Below, piece after piece: positions 36,238 to 49,690 of a stretch of 64,000 nt of DNA. Source of the stretch: Amphiduros pacificus (Eukaryota; Annelida; Polychaeta; Phyllodocida; Hesionidae). The notes below the pieces were generated by a model. It did no database searches. It saw nothing but the letters and a program-made list of their open reading frames with translations, and was not told the origin of the DNA. Position numbers and translations under genes: made by a program. Positions within the stretch are counted from its first letter, which is position 1. Every line of letters begins with the position of its first letter. The stretch is taken from positions 52,118,556-52,182,555 of the forward strand of contig OX439001.1 of NCBI GenBank assembly GCA_949316495.1, read 5' to 3'.

Positions 36238-39200
36238 TCATATCAAATGAGGCAAGATTGTTAGAGTGACAATAGCTGACATCATGGTGATGGAGTATTT
36301 AGTTGCTGTAGCATGGTCATGGCCGGCATCAACTAAAACAAGGCAAAAAGAAAGCAGTGTTAATATTAGTCACTCTAGAAGCATAGATTCAGCCAATAAA
36401 TGTATTAGAGATTTGTGGATGTTGGCATACCTTCTTCCAATGCAAATGTTGTATTTGTGGTGCCATACTTGTTATCAGCTGATATTTGGTAAGTAGTATA
36501 TGCATCCTCATTCACTTTGCTTATTGTTAGGCTCACTTCCCATAAACCTGTATCCTACACAATGAACAAATAAAACATACCATCAAACAGCCATAAACCA
36601 GTGTGTAAAATCAATTTACCTTGAAACAAAGGTAAGTATTATCATTTGAAAATAACGATATTTGCCATTGGACCTCTTTTTGATCGCAATGAAACATATA
36701 AACAATTGGTATTGACCATGATTCTGTTTTGCTACTGAGGAGGTAGTACCTAATGTTTTCTTTCTGACACCCATTCTGATAATTCCTTATGAATGATTGT
36801 CCTTGATTGAAGACATAAACCAAAATAAGAAATCTGCGATGGTGGCAAGGATGATCCCCAAAAGTACTACCTTAAAGGATCAAATTGCACATTTCAAACT
36901 ATGTGATGCTTGTTAGACATACAGATTAATATGATAGCCACAACTATAACATCAACTCACATTGTTCCGTTGAATGAGGGAAAATACACCATGTGATGAC
37001 CCTGCAATGAGCTTGACATTTTCCCCTCCTGAGGTAAAGGTCATTTCTACAGAAGGTTCCGGTTCCGCCTCAACCATACATGTTACCTTCACATCAGTTT
37101 CACCATTCCAGGCTTTTGGATTCTTGTCACAGATTAACACTGGTTCGCCTGTTAATAACAATATGAAATGCATTCACACAATTACCATCTTATTGGTTTA
37201 TATAAAAGTGCTTGTATTTTGTTGATATCTTTGATTAACAAACATTTTAAAGTTGAGGTGTTTCAAACACAGTTTTATGAAATATACCCAACAATTTCTC
37301 TCAACATTTATTGTTATTGGAATATTTTAAAATAGGCCCAATCAACAGCCACCTACATTCAGTTTATGTAACCTACTACTCATGACATATTTAAAACAAA
37401 GGCCAATGGCCTTAGAGAAATGCTGATCATTGCATTTTTAATGTTTGTAAACATTTTCTGGAACATGCTTGAAAAATGATCATTTAAATCTTTTCTCAAA
37501 GGAAACCAGAACAGACGATAATTTAGTCCAATCCAAATGCATGTTACATATTGAATTTGGTCCCAACTTGTTATCTCGATTCTCGTTGGCTAATATTTGT
37601 CATGTTATTCATAATGGAAGTCTCGCTGACCGTCGGACAACCCAATGATAGCTATTCTATTTTTGAAAATAAAGCAAAATTGAAAAACGTCTGAACCTAA
37701 CGGGAAATAGATAGAATTGGTCCGTTAAAAATATAACATCTTTCCTACTAATAGCTAAGAACTCCATTAAGTATTTTCAGAGAAGATCAGTGTTGACGGA
37801 CAGAATGACAGAATATTTCTCCCACATCACTGCAAAAGTAATGACAGAGCACTGGAAATAATGGAAGACAAATTGCAATTCTGAATTAGTTATCTTTACC
37901 TTCTTTGATGACTCTGACTGAGCTACTCTTGTTCTCCAGTTTAGGAATATGCCCGGAGCAGGTGAGAAGTTTCCTGTTGCTTGCCTTGGGAACCTCAAAC
38001 AGCTTGTTGCCTATCGCCTGTTTTGCGTATGTAACTTCACCAAGACCATTTGTATTAGGAGTTGGAACCTCTCTGATGGCTGGTGGCAAGACACTGAAGT
38101 CACTGGTAATATCTTTGCCGGCGAATGTGATGGTTAACTCACTGGGTGGGTTGCTAGCGGATGTCACACAGATGACAAAATATCTGTCCGTGTTGTTCAC
38201 GATGAGATCATCGCCGTCTTCCAGCTTTATGGCGTTGTTCAGACCACCACTTGCACTCTTCTGCATGTACAAATCCACTTTTTCTATTGGTTCTACAATG
38301 TGTAGAGAATCATGATGTTGATGATAAAAAAATATATGAAAATTAAATACTACTATCCAAGGTTGAGGGGCCCAAACATGGTTAAATGTTTTCAATTATA
38401 TTATAATATTCTTTCTGGATGAGAAATCACCATTGAAATATCTTTTATCTTAAATCATTCAAGGAATGGGTTTTTCTTGTGTTATAACATTAACATTGTG
38501 ATTATATGTTATCACCCATCTTGTTCCTCTTCAAAAATGTCTGTGCTATTTGAAAGTAGATGAGTTTTCTCATCTAAATCTAAATCAAAATCATCCATTT
38601 CTCATCTAAATCTAAATCATCCATTGTAAATCATGACACTGTCAACAAACTTTGTTTAGGTGATCAGTGATCTAGCATAAACACCCGTTAAATAAAATTT
38701 TGCGGACAATGTAGCACCTTCAGATTGGGACAATGGAGTAATTTTCCTTACAGAACCCTGTTTGGCCATTGACACAGGCCTTACACCCTGGCAGACCACA
38801 ATAGAGGTCACATGTTTGTACACATTTTAACGAACCCCAGATCTCTGTAAAATTGCCTGAGACCTCTGTGATTTCATGGATGCTCAAAAAGAATAGATGT
38901 TCAGGATAAAGGTCGAAACAGGTGCCAGTGAACTTGATAAAATTGACCTTGATTTAACACATTATGATGGTATGTGCTGCTACCATTATATTTCACTTAC
39001 TGATAACAGAGAGACTGTTCCACTTGATTTGCGCCTGAGTCACACTTAATGGTTCACACCCATATTCACCAAAGTCCTTGTAATCCGGGTCTGAAAAGTC
39101 ATAAATATATGCACGAGATATTTCTGTAATTGTTATGATTTGGAGAAGGAAAAAAAAGAAAAGAAATAACTTTGTATTTAGATGATATAGATAAAATGGG

Positions 39201-41053
39201 TATCGCAATCTATTGTTTGTCTCGTGAGACAGCAAATGCATTAAAATGGCGCTCAAATATACACTGATAATACATATCTACCCTCTTTAACAGTAATTAC
39301 AATATACAAATTAGTCCAAATTTAATTGCATTCATAAGTTTAAAATCCTGAAATGTGATGGAACGAACGTATACGTTTCAGTACAGGTCAAAAACCATCA
39401 AATCACTGTCAGCAAAATCTTTTTGGGGGGGATTTGTACTAATTTGCGATTCGAATATGATATGAAAAGAGCATTTGGTGTTTATATTTGCTGATATTGG
39501 CCAAATACCTGCGTCATCCAAAAGTAACAAATTTTCTCACATCTGCCATCAAGCTTTAAGAAATGTTACACAAAATAGACTCTATTACATTCAGCCACAT
39601 TTGTGCAACAAACATTAGAGGAATTCAGAAATGTGAAAAAGCGAATATCAGTTTTAATTTTTTTATCTACCGCCATAGATTTACTTTTGAGTGCATAACT
39701 GGAAATTGAACAAGTATTTTTCGCTCGGGTTTCTTTTGCCTTCAGGGCTGGATGATTGAGGATTCAACTCCATAGGCTGTGAGTGTATGGATTTCCACCG
39801 TACATTTGCCCCATGTCATAGGTTAGGTGGCTATCTTTAGGCTTCTCTGCCACTTAATGGCGTTTTTTGCATTAAGATTGGAAGGGGTGAAAAGCGAATT
39901 GTAGTGTATCACCGAACATTTTGGCAAATAAATTAAAAAATCTCAGCTTCAGCTTGCGAGATTTTGTTATCTTTAAAAACTTATTTCATAACTTTTCTTT
40001 TTTTTTCTTTAGGTTTCCAATCAAATCAATTTGCAAACCGGTGCGAGCTTTTAAAAAATAAGCACTCAAGTGTTGGATTTCTCATAAAAAAAATAAAATA
40101 TTTCATTTACCTTGAATCGTCATGATGTACTTTTTGTTGCCAGTTTGATCAGCAGTGCCCTCAGAGGCAGTGAGGCGTGACTGGAATAGAGTGTTAGTGA
40201 CCTGATTGCCATCAGAGGAGCTGGAACCGAGGGTGACTGGGGGGTTACTTGCTTGTCTCTTATACCACAGCACCCTATCGCTAGCACCGGCCTCACAGGA
40301 TATGGTGACGGTCTCCCCGGCCAACACAGAGGAAGGCTCAATCTTTACCACAGTATCACCCAAGATGTCTGTAAGCATCATATCAAATCTCATATTCTTT
40401 GTAATAAAAAGGTTTTCATTAGTCTTTGTTTAACCTAATTTGTTTGATATAAAATCGACTTCCTTCTGAACACTTTATATATCTGTAGGAAGTAATATTG
40501 ACTAATGTGACCGTGACTCTTTTTTAATCACTTTTCAGAGAAACATACCAGCTATTTCAATACTGAAAGTCATTGACGTTAGCAAAGCAAAACTAAAATT
40601 CTATTTTTTAAAATTCAATTGGTATCCGCGTAACTATAGGGTATAGAATGTTAACCCTGTTATTGGTGCATGCCAATTATCTTTAGATGAAATATTACTA
40701 AATATTACATATCTTTTCTATAAATTTGGAATAAATAAATTGCGTGCGACAATATTCTAGGTGTCGGAATATCTTGCCAACATTATTTCGTATTTGTTAA
40801 CATCTATGTTAAAAATGTATTTCCTCTCGGATATAATCACCTACATCTTTATTTAAATTTTGCAAACCGTTTGTGAGTCTATTTCTGGACATATATACAT
40901 TCTGACATTACTTCTGTGAAGTTCAACATAAATGAAATATATATTTCCACATTTTGTGCCAATATATACACTATTGGTACACGGCTTCAACGGACACTCA
41001 CCTTGAATGTTGCAGAAGATACATATCCAAAACAGCGTTGGAAAGCGAGACAT
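36238..41053 (-). CDS. IgB: GPI-anchored-like protein with three Ig domains, 399 residues
   Basis: Seven coding exons on the minus strand: 41002-41053, 40111-40368, 39001-39090, 37900-38292, 36961-37148, 36431-36554 and 36238-36332 (TGA). The signal peptide is MSRFPTLFWICIFCNIQ. Domain 1 (18-133): VTISC, VLWYKRQ, DFGEYGC. Domain 2 (134-264): VICVTSASNPP and LLTCSGH, no core Trp. Domain 3 (265-368): LIC, VTCMVEAEPEP and TYQISADNKYG, with Ile at the second Cys position. The tail ends in a hydrophobic run (SITMMSAIVTLTILPHLI), as expected for a GPI signal. Exons of 52, 188 and 124 nt equal those of IgA. Domain 1 is clearly related to IgA (V.IE...L.GET...C....VWYK..) but much diverged. Confidence 0.87.
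38500..38900 (+). mobile_element. Dispersed non-autonomous repeat, copy 2
   Basis: It shares GAAAGTAGATGAGTTTTCTC, CACTGTCAACAAACTTTGTTTAGGTGATC-like and GAGACCTCTGTGATTTCATGGATG blocks with copy 1, in the same orientation. It lies in an IgB intron. Confidence 0.6.
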
Positions 41054-42289
41054 TTTGAATCAAAGACGGTTAAGGTCAAAACAGAAATGATTAGTGAAAA
41101 ATAGTGTCACCGCTACTCAAATACTGTATGACCTTACTCCTCATCTGCATCCTTGTACATTTCCCTATTAAATATTCTGAATATCCTTTAGTTTTAATTA
41201 AGCGGATCATCTTACGGACATGTCTCATTTTATGGATTGACATGTGTCACACAATATCAGACTCGTTTCTACAATTTATAGTTGTGATTATTCTTTTTCA
41301 AAGATTAGATTTAATAACGTTTTGTTTGTCTTACGCTTACGTATGTCTTACGTCTTATGTGGAGGAATTTGGACAGTATCGTAAGCAAACAAGCTCGCTT
41401 ATATTAATTTCATTTTTTCATATTTTTGTGGCTGCCACTCAGCTGTTATCATGTCGTATCATTTTTTTTGGAATGTTTTCAAAGACTTTTCAACCCTGAA
41501 AAATTATTTTTGAATCCTTACATTTGACCTTATTTCATAAAGTTATCGAAAATATTGATAATATCTATTCATTGATTCCTGACTTATCTAAATTGGATAA
41601 TTGGGTATCTAAAATATTTGCATGTGTTTATCTCATTAAATATTGTAAACTTAATTGGGCTTAATAACATTTTAATGTCCTGATATCAAGTGTGGTTCAC
41701 ATTGTATTCATAAACATATTCTATTATGTATGATGGGTGATTTAGATATAGGTTTTCATTAATTCAAGCGCAAATGTGCAGAATAAACACATCCTCAGTG
41801 TTCAACAAAAAGAAAACACAAGACATAACATTGCGAGCACCATGAATATTTTATCAAAACTAATGGACACATAACAACAACAAAAGTAGGAATTAAGCAC
41901 AAATGATTGAATTGAGCAAATCATGACACAAAGTTCGTCTAGTGTGTTATTAATACATAAACTATGGGGAAGCATTGACTTTCATTACTCGCCAAGCCAG
42001 TATTAAGCTTCGGCATTCCAGTCTTTCGATCCCCAGACTCATGTATTATGTGTTTATTAAAGTTCATATATAATGTGTTAATTAATATGTGATAATTATG
42101 AAAGTCCAAAATAAGATAAAATTGACCTTCATCTCCATCCAGGTCAGTGATTAACCCGGGTAGTCTAGTCAATCTGGAATTCAAATGATTCTTACAATAT
42201 GTGTATAATAAAAAGATACATTTTAAAACTTTCGTGAAATCACGAGTGTGGTCACAGGCAATTGTATTGTATGTTTAAATAATATCTGG

Positions 42290-43180
42290 TAATGAAACTA
42301 TATATGGAAATGAACCCCGAAATCAATCAAAATACACTCGCCATGATTGTGTTTTTTTCTTAGAGTGCCAAGTACTATGGTGTATTCAAGTAATCAATTA
42401 TTTGGACCGTGAGAGTGTTAGGCCTGTTTTGGTCCGTGAGGGTGTTAGGGGTGTTTTGGTCCGTGAGGGTGTTAGGGATGTTTTGGTCCGTGAGGGTGTT
42501 AGGCCTGTTTTGGTCCGTGAGGGTGTTAGGCCTGTTTTGGTTCGTCAGGGTGTTAGGGGTGTTTTGGTCCGTGAGGGTGTTAAGGATGTTTTGGTCCGTG
42601 AGGGTGTTAGGGGTGTTTTGGTCCGTGAGGGTGTTAAGGATGTTTTGGTCCGTGAGGGTGTTAGGGGTGTTTTGGTCCGTGAGGGTGTTAGGGATGTTTT
42701 GGTCCGTGAGGGTGTTAGGCCTGTTTTGGTCCGTCAGGGTGTTAGGGATGTTTTGGTCCGTGGGGGTGTTAAGGATGTTTTGGCCCGTGAGGGTGTTAGG
42801 GATGTTTTGGTCCGTGAGGGTGTTAGGGATGTTTTGGTCCGTGAAGGTGTTAGGGGTGTTTTGGTCCGTGAGGGTGTTAAGGATGTTTTGGTCCGTGAGG
42901 GTGTTATGGGTGTTTTGGTCCGTGAGGGTGTTAGGGATGTTTTGGTCCGTGAGGGTGTTAGGGATGTTTTGGTCCGTGAGGGTGTTAGGGATGTTTTGGT
43001 CCGTGAGGGTGCAAGATTTGTACTAATAAACAAACACTTTCTGTACGTCAAATCGCCCCAGTGTCCCAATGTGAAGGTGCTGCATTGTTAGCAAATCGCT
43101 ATAATGCAGACAGATCTTTGCACTGAGCACTGGTCAGCTAAACACTGTTTGCCGACAAAGTGTTAAATGAACGATTTGCA
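42290..43180 (-). mobile_element. Dispersed non-autonomous repeat, copy 3, with internal minisatellite
   Basis: The flanks match the family: AATCAAAATACACTCGCCATGATTG on the left (compare 51470 and 56535); on the right, TGTACTAATAAACAAACAC, then GCAAATCGCTATAAT, then GCACTGGTCAGCTAAACA (compare 56850-56890). The 27-bp array lies between them. Confidence 0.6.
42405..43012 (+). repeat. 27-bp minisatellite (GGTCCGTGAGGGTGTTAGGG...)
   Basis: About 22 units. The unit length is divisible by three, so a 229-codon plus-strand ORF (VREGVRDVL repeats), a second plus frame and the antisense are all open. No protein-like context is present. Confidence 0.95.
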
Positions 43181-43987
43181 ATTTATCTCTTATGTTCTTT
43201 CAAATGACACATAAATGTGTGGTTGTAATATGAATGACAATCATTTGATCACAAAGTAATAAGTATAAATATTTATATTATGTGAGAAAATAGTGCTTTA
43301 AGGATTAAGGATTATAGTGATAAAGTTGATATACATATCTGTTAATATAAAATGAAAGGGAGTGTTTCTTTCACATTTCACACCAAGGCAGATAGATATT
43401 TATAAATATCCCAAAATGTGTTGGCATATTTTTACAATTTACCAGGAAAATGTTACTAAGCGAAGTAAAAACAAATGTTGATCAGGATGTGTAAATAATA
43501 TGATTTCATGCATTTCTAATAAAACAATGCCATTGTTTTATGGCGTGTGTACATTGCTATAAATATAGGACAAATAATGGGGAAATAGTTGAAGGCATGC
43601 TGATACTTAACCGTACTAATAGTAAGAGCAAACATGCTAGAAATAAGTGTGTATTTACTTAATCAGTTGGACATTTTCACTTTCACATAAATATAACCAT
43701 GTTTATATTAATCATGTATCGACACTTGATTACCTTATTTGGTTAAATAACGTAGGGAATAATACAAGCAACATCGACAAATCGTCCATCGTCTATTTAC
43801 ATTCTAATAATGAATCGATATTACCGCTCCTATGTTATATATAAACTTTAAAATATAGATATACTAAAGGAAAAAATGAAGCGCTGATTAAACATGTATT
43901 TTTATAAATGCAACTGGAATGAAATAATTTTCAATGACTGCGACGTGAGTATGAGACTCCAAGAAGAGGTAGGGAGCTGTATTCCCT

Positions 43988-46938
43988 TCATTGGTTGCCG
44001 TTCATTTTGAATCCTTCATTTAGTATGGTTGCCATGGAGAGGAAAATGGTTACTATGCCGACAGGACCCAATGTAGTACTGGCATTGCTTTCAAGATCAC
44101 CTGATACATAAAATATAGATATTTCATAATCATGACACTCAAGTAAATTATGTTAATGCACCGCATATCTGGATCAACATATTTCATTTGTCTTCCAATA
44201 TCAGAACAATAGCCAAATTCGGGGAAATTGCCATTTTGATACATTAATCACTATTTGACCCGCACAGTGCATTATAAAGTGGATGATCTAAATTAGGAGA
44301 ATTATGCACATATCCAAAATATGCAATCCTACCTTCAACGAGAAGCATTGTCTCATTGATTGCTCCATGCTTATTTGTAGCAATAATTATGTAGTTTCCA
44401 AAGGATTCCTCAGTTATCTGCTTAACAGTCACAGTTAACATCCACATGCCATCGTCCTACAAACACATTATAATATTCACACTACAAATACGTTTGCCAT
44501 CCATCTGGAGACCATGACAAAATTATGTATAATTCACATCTTTTTCTTGAATGCATAAAAAGGGTTTGTGTTCCCGAAGGTTAAGGTTGAGCTACACATG
44601 ACTTTGTTTGGATTCCGTTTGAAAAATAATCTTGGTAGTGTAATAAACATTAGTGGTTTGAGGAAACATTATTTCATTTTTAATTTTTGAATTCTATTTT
44701 TGGTTTTCAAAAGTTCATTCTAATAAATCCTTATTTTAACAGTATTAGAACAAAATGTTTTTCTTGGGTAATGTTTCACCATACTTAAAACCAACCCCTT
44801 CTTCCATTAGCACAGCATACTGGTCTGAGGCATTTCCCGGCTGAAGGTAATCCACAGATTGGGGGCACTTGACATAGACATTTGGTTTGGGTTGTGCCTC
44901 AATTCTACATCTCATTTGGAAGTTGTGTGTCCCGTTAGAAACCCGAGGATTTCTGGGTCTGCAGTGTATTGTAGGTGCCACTGTCAATCAGTAATAAATG
45001 TTAGCATAAAGGTGTGTCATCATTTGTGTAATTTAATGTGGGTATAGTAAGACATTCCATGAGATCCCAAAGAAGATCAATAGACGATTACAGTTTTCTA
45101 TTTTGGTGTCATCGCGAGAAGAAAACGTGAGAGGCCATTGGAGAATGCTGTCACTATTTGTATTTCTACCATTATTTCCACTCTACTTACTTATACAAAA
45201 TTATATTGCAATTTCAATTTGTGAATAAAGAAATACTATTTGTGTATGGGAAACGTCATATTATTAATGCTTTGACAGTTATTAATAATTTCTCTTAACA
45301 CGAGGAGGTGTTCCATGGCAAATGATTTAATTGATGACATAATCTTAGAGAAGTAAGCCATGATTGGCATGGAATGATTGCATGAAACAGTATATATTCC
45401 AAAAATAAATTGTGAGAATCCCACATTCGGATTGAATAAGTGAAAAATGATACACTTACTTTCGTAAATCACTTGCACAGACATTTTCTTTTTGGGGAGA
45501 GTAGAAACAGTAGCTTCACAGGTGAGCCATTCTCCATTATTCTTCTTATCTACTGGGAACGGCCCCCTGGCTTCCACATTGTATGTCAAGTTGCTCATTG
45601 CATCATCTTCAATAGACGAATCCATAGGCCCTAACACACTCGCTTTGAAGGAATCTGTTAAATCATCTTCATCAATGGTTATTCTTAGGTCAGCACTTGG
45701 GTTACTCCCATTAGCAGAACATATCAGTGTAAATTTGCTGGATTCTGTTACTGGCAAGGTGGACCCATCCACTAGTCTTTTAATCTGTCCATCCTCGCTG
45801 GTGGTGGACATCTCCAGATTAGCTAAAGGTTCTGCCAAACAAAGAGACAGAGAAGGTCACATGATGTTCACGTCAATTGTGGCTGAGTAATGCTGTAAAC
45901 AATACTTCAGGTACTATAGATACACTGTTGGTCAGGTCCGCTGGATAAAATATATTATTTTAGATCTAAGATTACCATTTCATGGGGACACATGATATTC
46001 TGATGATAGGATTTCTTTCTTGACGTCTTTGGTTCTCACATGATTCTAAACAGCAAAACCCTGACGAAAACTAGAAACCTGTTCTTCTTAAAAAGTCATT
46101 AGAGATTTTTAAATTGGAGGTTATTCTTCATCTGTTACAAAAAAGTACATACTAAATAATATACGAAGCTGTGGCTAAGGTTAAAATCAGCTTGCATTTT
46201 ACATCACATGCCCAGCCTTAAAAATAGTAAGAAATCTACTCACTGATTACTGTTAATTTATGCCATGTTTTGGGGTTCGTTTTTGGGTTTTCACAGGCAT
46301 AGTCACCGGAATCCTCATAGATTGCATCTTAAAATGGAATAACGTTTATTCGGATGATTAATTTTATTAGTATTTTCTGACCACTTTTTTTATTGACCAT
46401 GTAGTCTTCAAAGGAAATTAGGTCGGTTGGACCATAATTATAACATGGATATGAATTACTAAGTTCACCTTTCGCTTTTAAAGTTATGCTAAAATGAAGC
46501 ACTACATTTATTTCTGGATAACATAATGTAATTGCATTTCTTACCATTAATGGAAAGAATGAATTTCTTGAATCCTGTACTTTCTGATGTTTCTATGGAT
46601 TTATCTGTTCGCGATTTGTATTGATTGTGTGTAATATATTGCTTCCCAGAAAGAATGATCCCAATGTCTACCTCCTTATTGTCTCTCTGTTTCTTATACC
46701 ACACATGGCTAGAACCAGATCCTTCACATGATAATGTGATGGTGTCCCCTTTAGAAATAACAGAGGCTTCCAATTGAGTTGTGGTTTTGTTAGCTACTTC
46801 TGTAATTAAAAAACAAGGACACTATTTAGATGTGAATTTGATACAAACTAAAATACAGCACCCATAAAAAAAAATCATTAACTTACCTTGTATAATACAG
46901 AGGACATGAAGGAAAACCACAAAGTAATGCCTTGTCAT
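43988..46938 (-). CDS. IgC: membrane or GPI-anchored protein with three Ig domains, 394 residues
   Basis: Seven coding exons on the minus strand: 46887-46938, 46545-46799, 46244-46327, 45460-45831, 44796-44980, 44333-44456 and 43988-44100 (TGA). The signal peptide is MTRHYFVVFLHVLCIIQ. Domain 1: LSCEGSG, HVWYKKQ, DSGDYAC. Domain 2: FTLICSANGSNPSA and EWLTCEA, no core Trp. Domain 3: IHC, MRCRIEAQPKP and NYIIIATNKHG, with Ile at the second Cys position. The donor of exon 5 (GTTGGT) is weak; it was chosen because it alone keeps phase 0 and near-equal length (185 versus 188 nt). The tail has a hydrophobic run (GPVGIVTIFLSMATIL) followed by ten polar residues, so a short-tailed membrane anchor is an alternative to GPI. 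Potential N-glycosylation sites (NKT, NGT) are present. It is the most compact gene of the array. Confidence 0.85.
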
Positions 46939-47005
46939 TTTGATTGAGATATGTCTGCAAGGAGCAATAGGCTTGAAAATGGACGAGTCAACCATATCCC
47001 TCTTT

Positions 47006-47008
<3 letters not shown>

Positions 47009-47101
<93 letters not shown>
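47009..47101. repeat. (AT)n microsatellite 70 bp upstream of the IgC start codon
   Basis: About 46 dinucleotide units. Its position suggests it overlaps or borders the IgC promoter. Confidence 0.95.
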
Positions 47102-47102
<1 letters not shown>

Positions 47103-47867
47103 GATGACACCACATCACGTGGGCTGAACTTTATGAGTTAATATTTACAGAAGAATTATAGTCATCAACGACATAAACCCAAAAATTAACTGGAGCAAAT
47201 GTATCAGCACAGTTAATAATTATATTGAGTCTTCAGAGACACATTGAGATATTTAATCATATATTCCCTTATAGTCTTGGATTCATTTCCATCGGTATGG
47301 TTGGTTATAAGGTAAGGGCAAAATGCCTTCGCCACAAATAGTAATTGGGTCAAAATCCTGAAAATGAAAGCTGCTGTCACTGTATTGTGAACATTGAGAG
47401 ATAACAAACTAGATTTTGACATCTGTAGGTCTTGTATCGAATAAGGAATACTTGTTTCCAAGCGGAAATAACCCTAACATATGGCAAATAGTACTTTTCC
47501 TATACTTTATTTGACTTCCTTATCATTCTCAACTTCTCTTCTGTGCATACAGTCCATCTGGACTGAAAGCACTTCCAGCTACTCTATGTCCTCCCTGTTA
47601 TCCTTGTAATATGTCTAAGTTTACTCTTCTTCCAACTTATTTTGAAAATTTATCATTTTCATTTCCTATTTTCCTTTTTATATGCTTCTTCATTTCGAGG
47701 CTCTCACCAATTTTATCTGTCCATACTTTTCTCTCTCTCAATGTTGTTGGTATTAACATATTTAACTTTAATTCTACTTTGCTTTCATCTGTTATCAGTG
47801 TCAGCTTTGGAGGACATGCTATATATCTTCAAAATAATCTTATTTATCTTTAGGCTAATTTGAGCGT

Positions 47868-48060
47868 CCTCGGGCCATGGCGTAGGTTTGTTAGAGCATT
47901 AGTTCCTCTGTGGTGATCCAAAGGTCATGGGTTCGATCCCCGGCTATGCCGAGATTAAAATCATAAAAATTTCACACATGGGCTTGGGCTCGTGCCGAAA
48001 GGGTTAACCCGTTATCCTTGTAAATCTGTGACCGGGTCAAAACAAGCAAACAAACTGATT
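47868..48060 (+). mobile_element. SINE copy 3 with tRNA-like head
   Basis: The head has an A-box-like TTAGAGCATTAG and a B box GGTTCGATCCC (about 47930), then GAGATTAAAATCAT and the AAAGGGTTAACCCGTTATCC block shared with copy 1. It ends in CAAGCAAACAAAC. Confidence 0.7.
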
Positions 48061-48689
48061 TAAGCTGATTGAGCTGATTTAGGCTGATATGAAATCAATG
48101 GTTTAATCTGACAATTCTGTTTAAAAGGTTTGACCTTAAGATGATCTTTGTTTGACCTTGAGCAACATACTCCACGAATCAACATATATTTTGATACTGA
48201 TAATCACATTTTGTAGGTTGAAGCAAAAGTCCTGAAAAATATCAGTTAGTTCCAATTTTACAGCTGTTTGAAGATTTTGAGGTGAATGGGACCAGCCTTC
48301 TTATAGAAATGACAAGAAAAAATTGTAACTTAAAATGCTCAAAATGCATTAAAAAGATCATTTAGTATTTTTATAACTATAATGAAATAGTGGTCTTCCA
48401 GTACATCAGGTAGTCTTAAGGTACCTTAGGCTGACAGCCTTTTATCGCCTTATGCACCTTATGGGAAATTGGAACAATTGTTCAAAATTAGAAAAATGTG
48501 ACTGGGGTATAAGACCTGATATATGCACGATAAGAGCCACACAAAAATGTGTGCCCATTTGTTGTAGACAAGGAGTGGAACAGCAGACAGCTTAACTTTC
48601 AGTAGGTGAGTAGGCCAGTGCCATTAAGATATAGCAAGTCATCGTAAAAAGTTCAAAGATTTAGGTTACAATATAAGATTTTGGTTACA

Positions 48690-49410
48690 ATTTATAGCTC
48701 ATGACCAAGCCAAGTTCATAGCTGAGATCTTCCTGTTGCACCAAAGCAAAATCTAGGTTTCTGTACTGGTTTCTAAGTGTTCGTGTTAAGGCACACTCGC
48801 ATAGTACATGATTTTCAGTTTGGACTTCCACATGGTCATAGTCTCTGCTCTCTTACTCTTCGTGACCACCTACCAGACTCTATCTTTAGGTGATGTGAAC
48901 CAAGCCTTATTTGTCTGAATGCCTTTCTTTCATGTTCTCGCACATTGGCTGTATATACAGGGTGATGCACAAAATTTGGATTCAATGAAATATATGTTAA
49001 TCTTCTTGATGATGGTGATAACTGTAATCTCTGTCCTATAGACTCCATTTCACCGTTTATTGGATTTTGTAACATCTGTTCAAATTATTGGATATACAGG
49101 CCCATTGGCGACTTGACTGTCTTTGCTAATTCAATAACCATATGAATTGGGCTATCCATATATTTAGTAAGTGCATATAGTTTCTTTCAAAAGGTCTGCT
49201 TTGAATATATGCTTTTGTACTACCACAGCGTGACTCAAGTATCACACAGTCTGTGCATGTTTGTGATCGTACTCCAAGTAACAGTTTCAGAGTTGACAAG
49301 TATGGTCGGGATGCTGCCTTCACATTATGACACATCCAGCTTTCGCAGCCATAACGAATTGCACCCTTTATGGCACTAATTTTTCACTTTGTATGGTGCA
49401 TGACAGTTTA
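48690..49410 (-). pseudogene. LINE ORF2 C-terminal relic
   Basis: On the minus strand it reads RYGCESWMCHNVKAASRPYL, LLLGVRSQTCTD, then REHERKAF.QIRLGSHHLKIE and VQTENHVLCECALTRTLRNQ, ending in a stop near 48695. This is the region after the RT domain of a non-LTR element, with frame breaks. Clade uncertain. Confidence 0.65.
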
Positions 49411-49562
49411 TTTTGTCACAAATGAGGTGAATTTACTAACATGACATTCCATATGTGCTGCTACCTGGTGAGGAATACTGTTGTTAGAGAAAATTGAGCC
49501 TCACATTGAGCCTGACATGACTATCAGAAGCACTTACATGGAGCACACAAACGATGACATTT

Positions 49563-49690
49563 TTCTCACCAGTTGGTAGAATATTCGGCTTGAGACCCAG
49601 ATATGCCCAGTTCGAATCCCGTCCAGTAACTGTCAAGCGCTATGAATAGACACTGTCTGGAACCAGCGCTAAACGAATATTATCTTTATC
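49563..49690 (+). mobile_element. tRNA-like SINE relic (second type)
   Basis: A-box-like AGTTGGTAGAATATT and B-box-like AGTTCGAATCCC are spaced as in a tRNA gene. No cloverleaf acceptor stem is evident, so a SINE head is more likely than a tRNA gene. Confidence 0.45.

Larger units (their letters stand above)
41054..43987. other. Intergenic spacer between IgB (5' end) and IgC (3' end)
   Basis: AT-rich sequence with one dispersed-repeat copy carrying the 27-bp array. A T-rich 131-codon plus-strand ORF at 41104-41499 has no recognised features and is probably not a gene. Confidence 0.6.

Noticed and set aside
41104-41499. 131-codon hydrophobic plus-strand ORF next to the IgB start
   Set aside because: T-rich DNA gives Leu/Ile/Phe-rich frames by chance; there is no homology or splice support.
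49563-49635. tRNA gene
   Set aside because: A- and B-box-like motifs are present but no cloverleaf stems are evident; better read as a SINE head.
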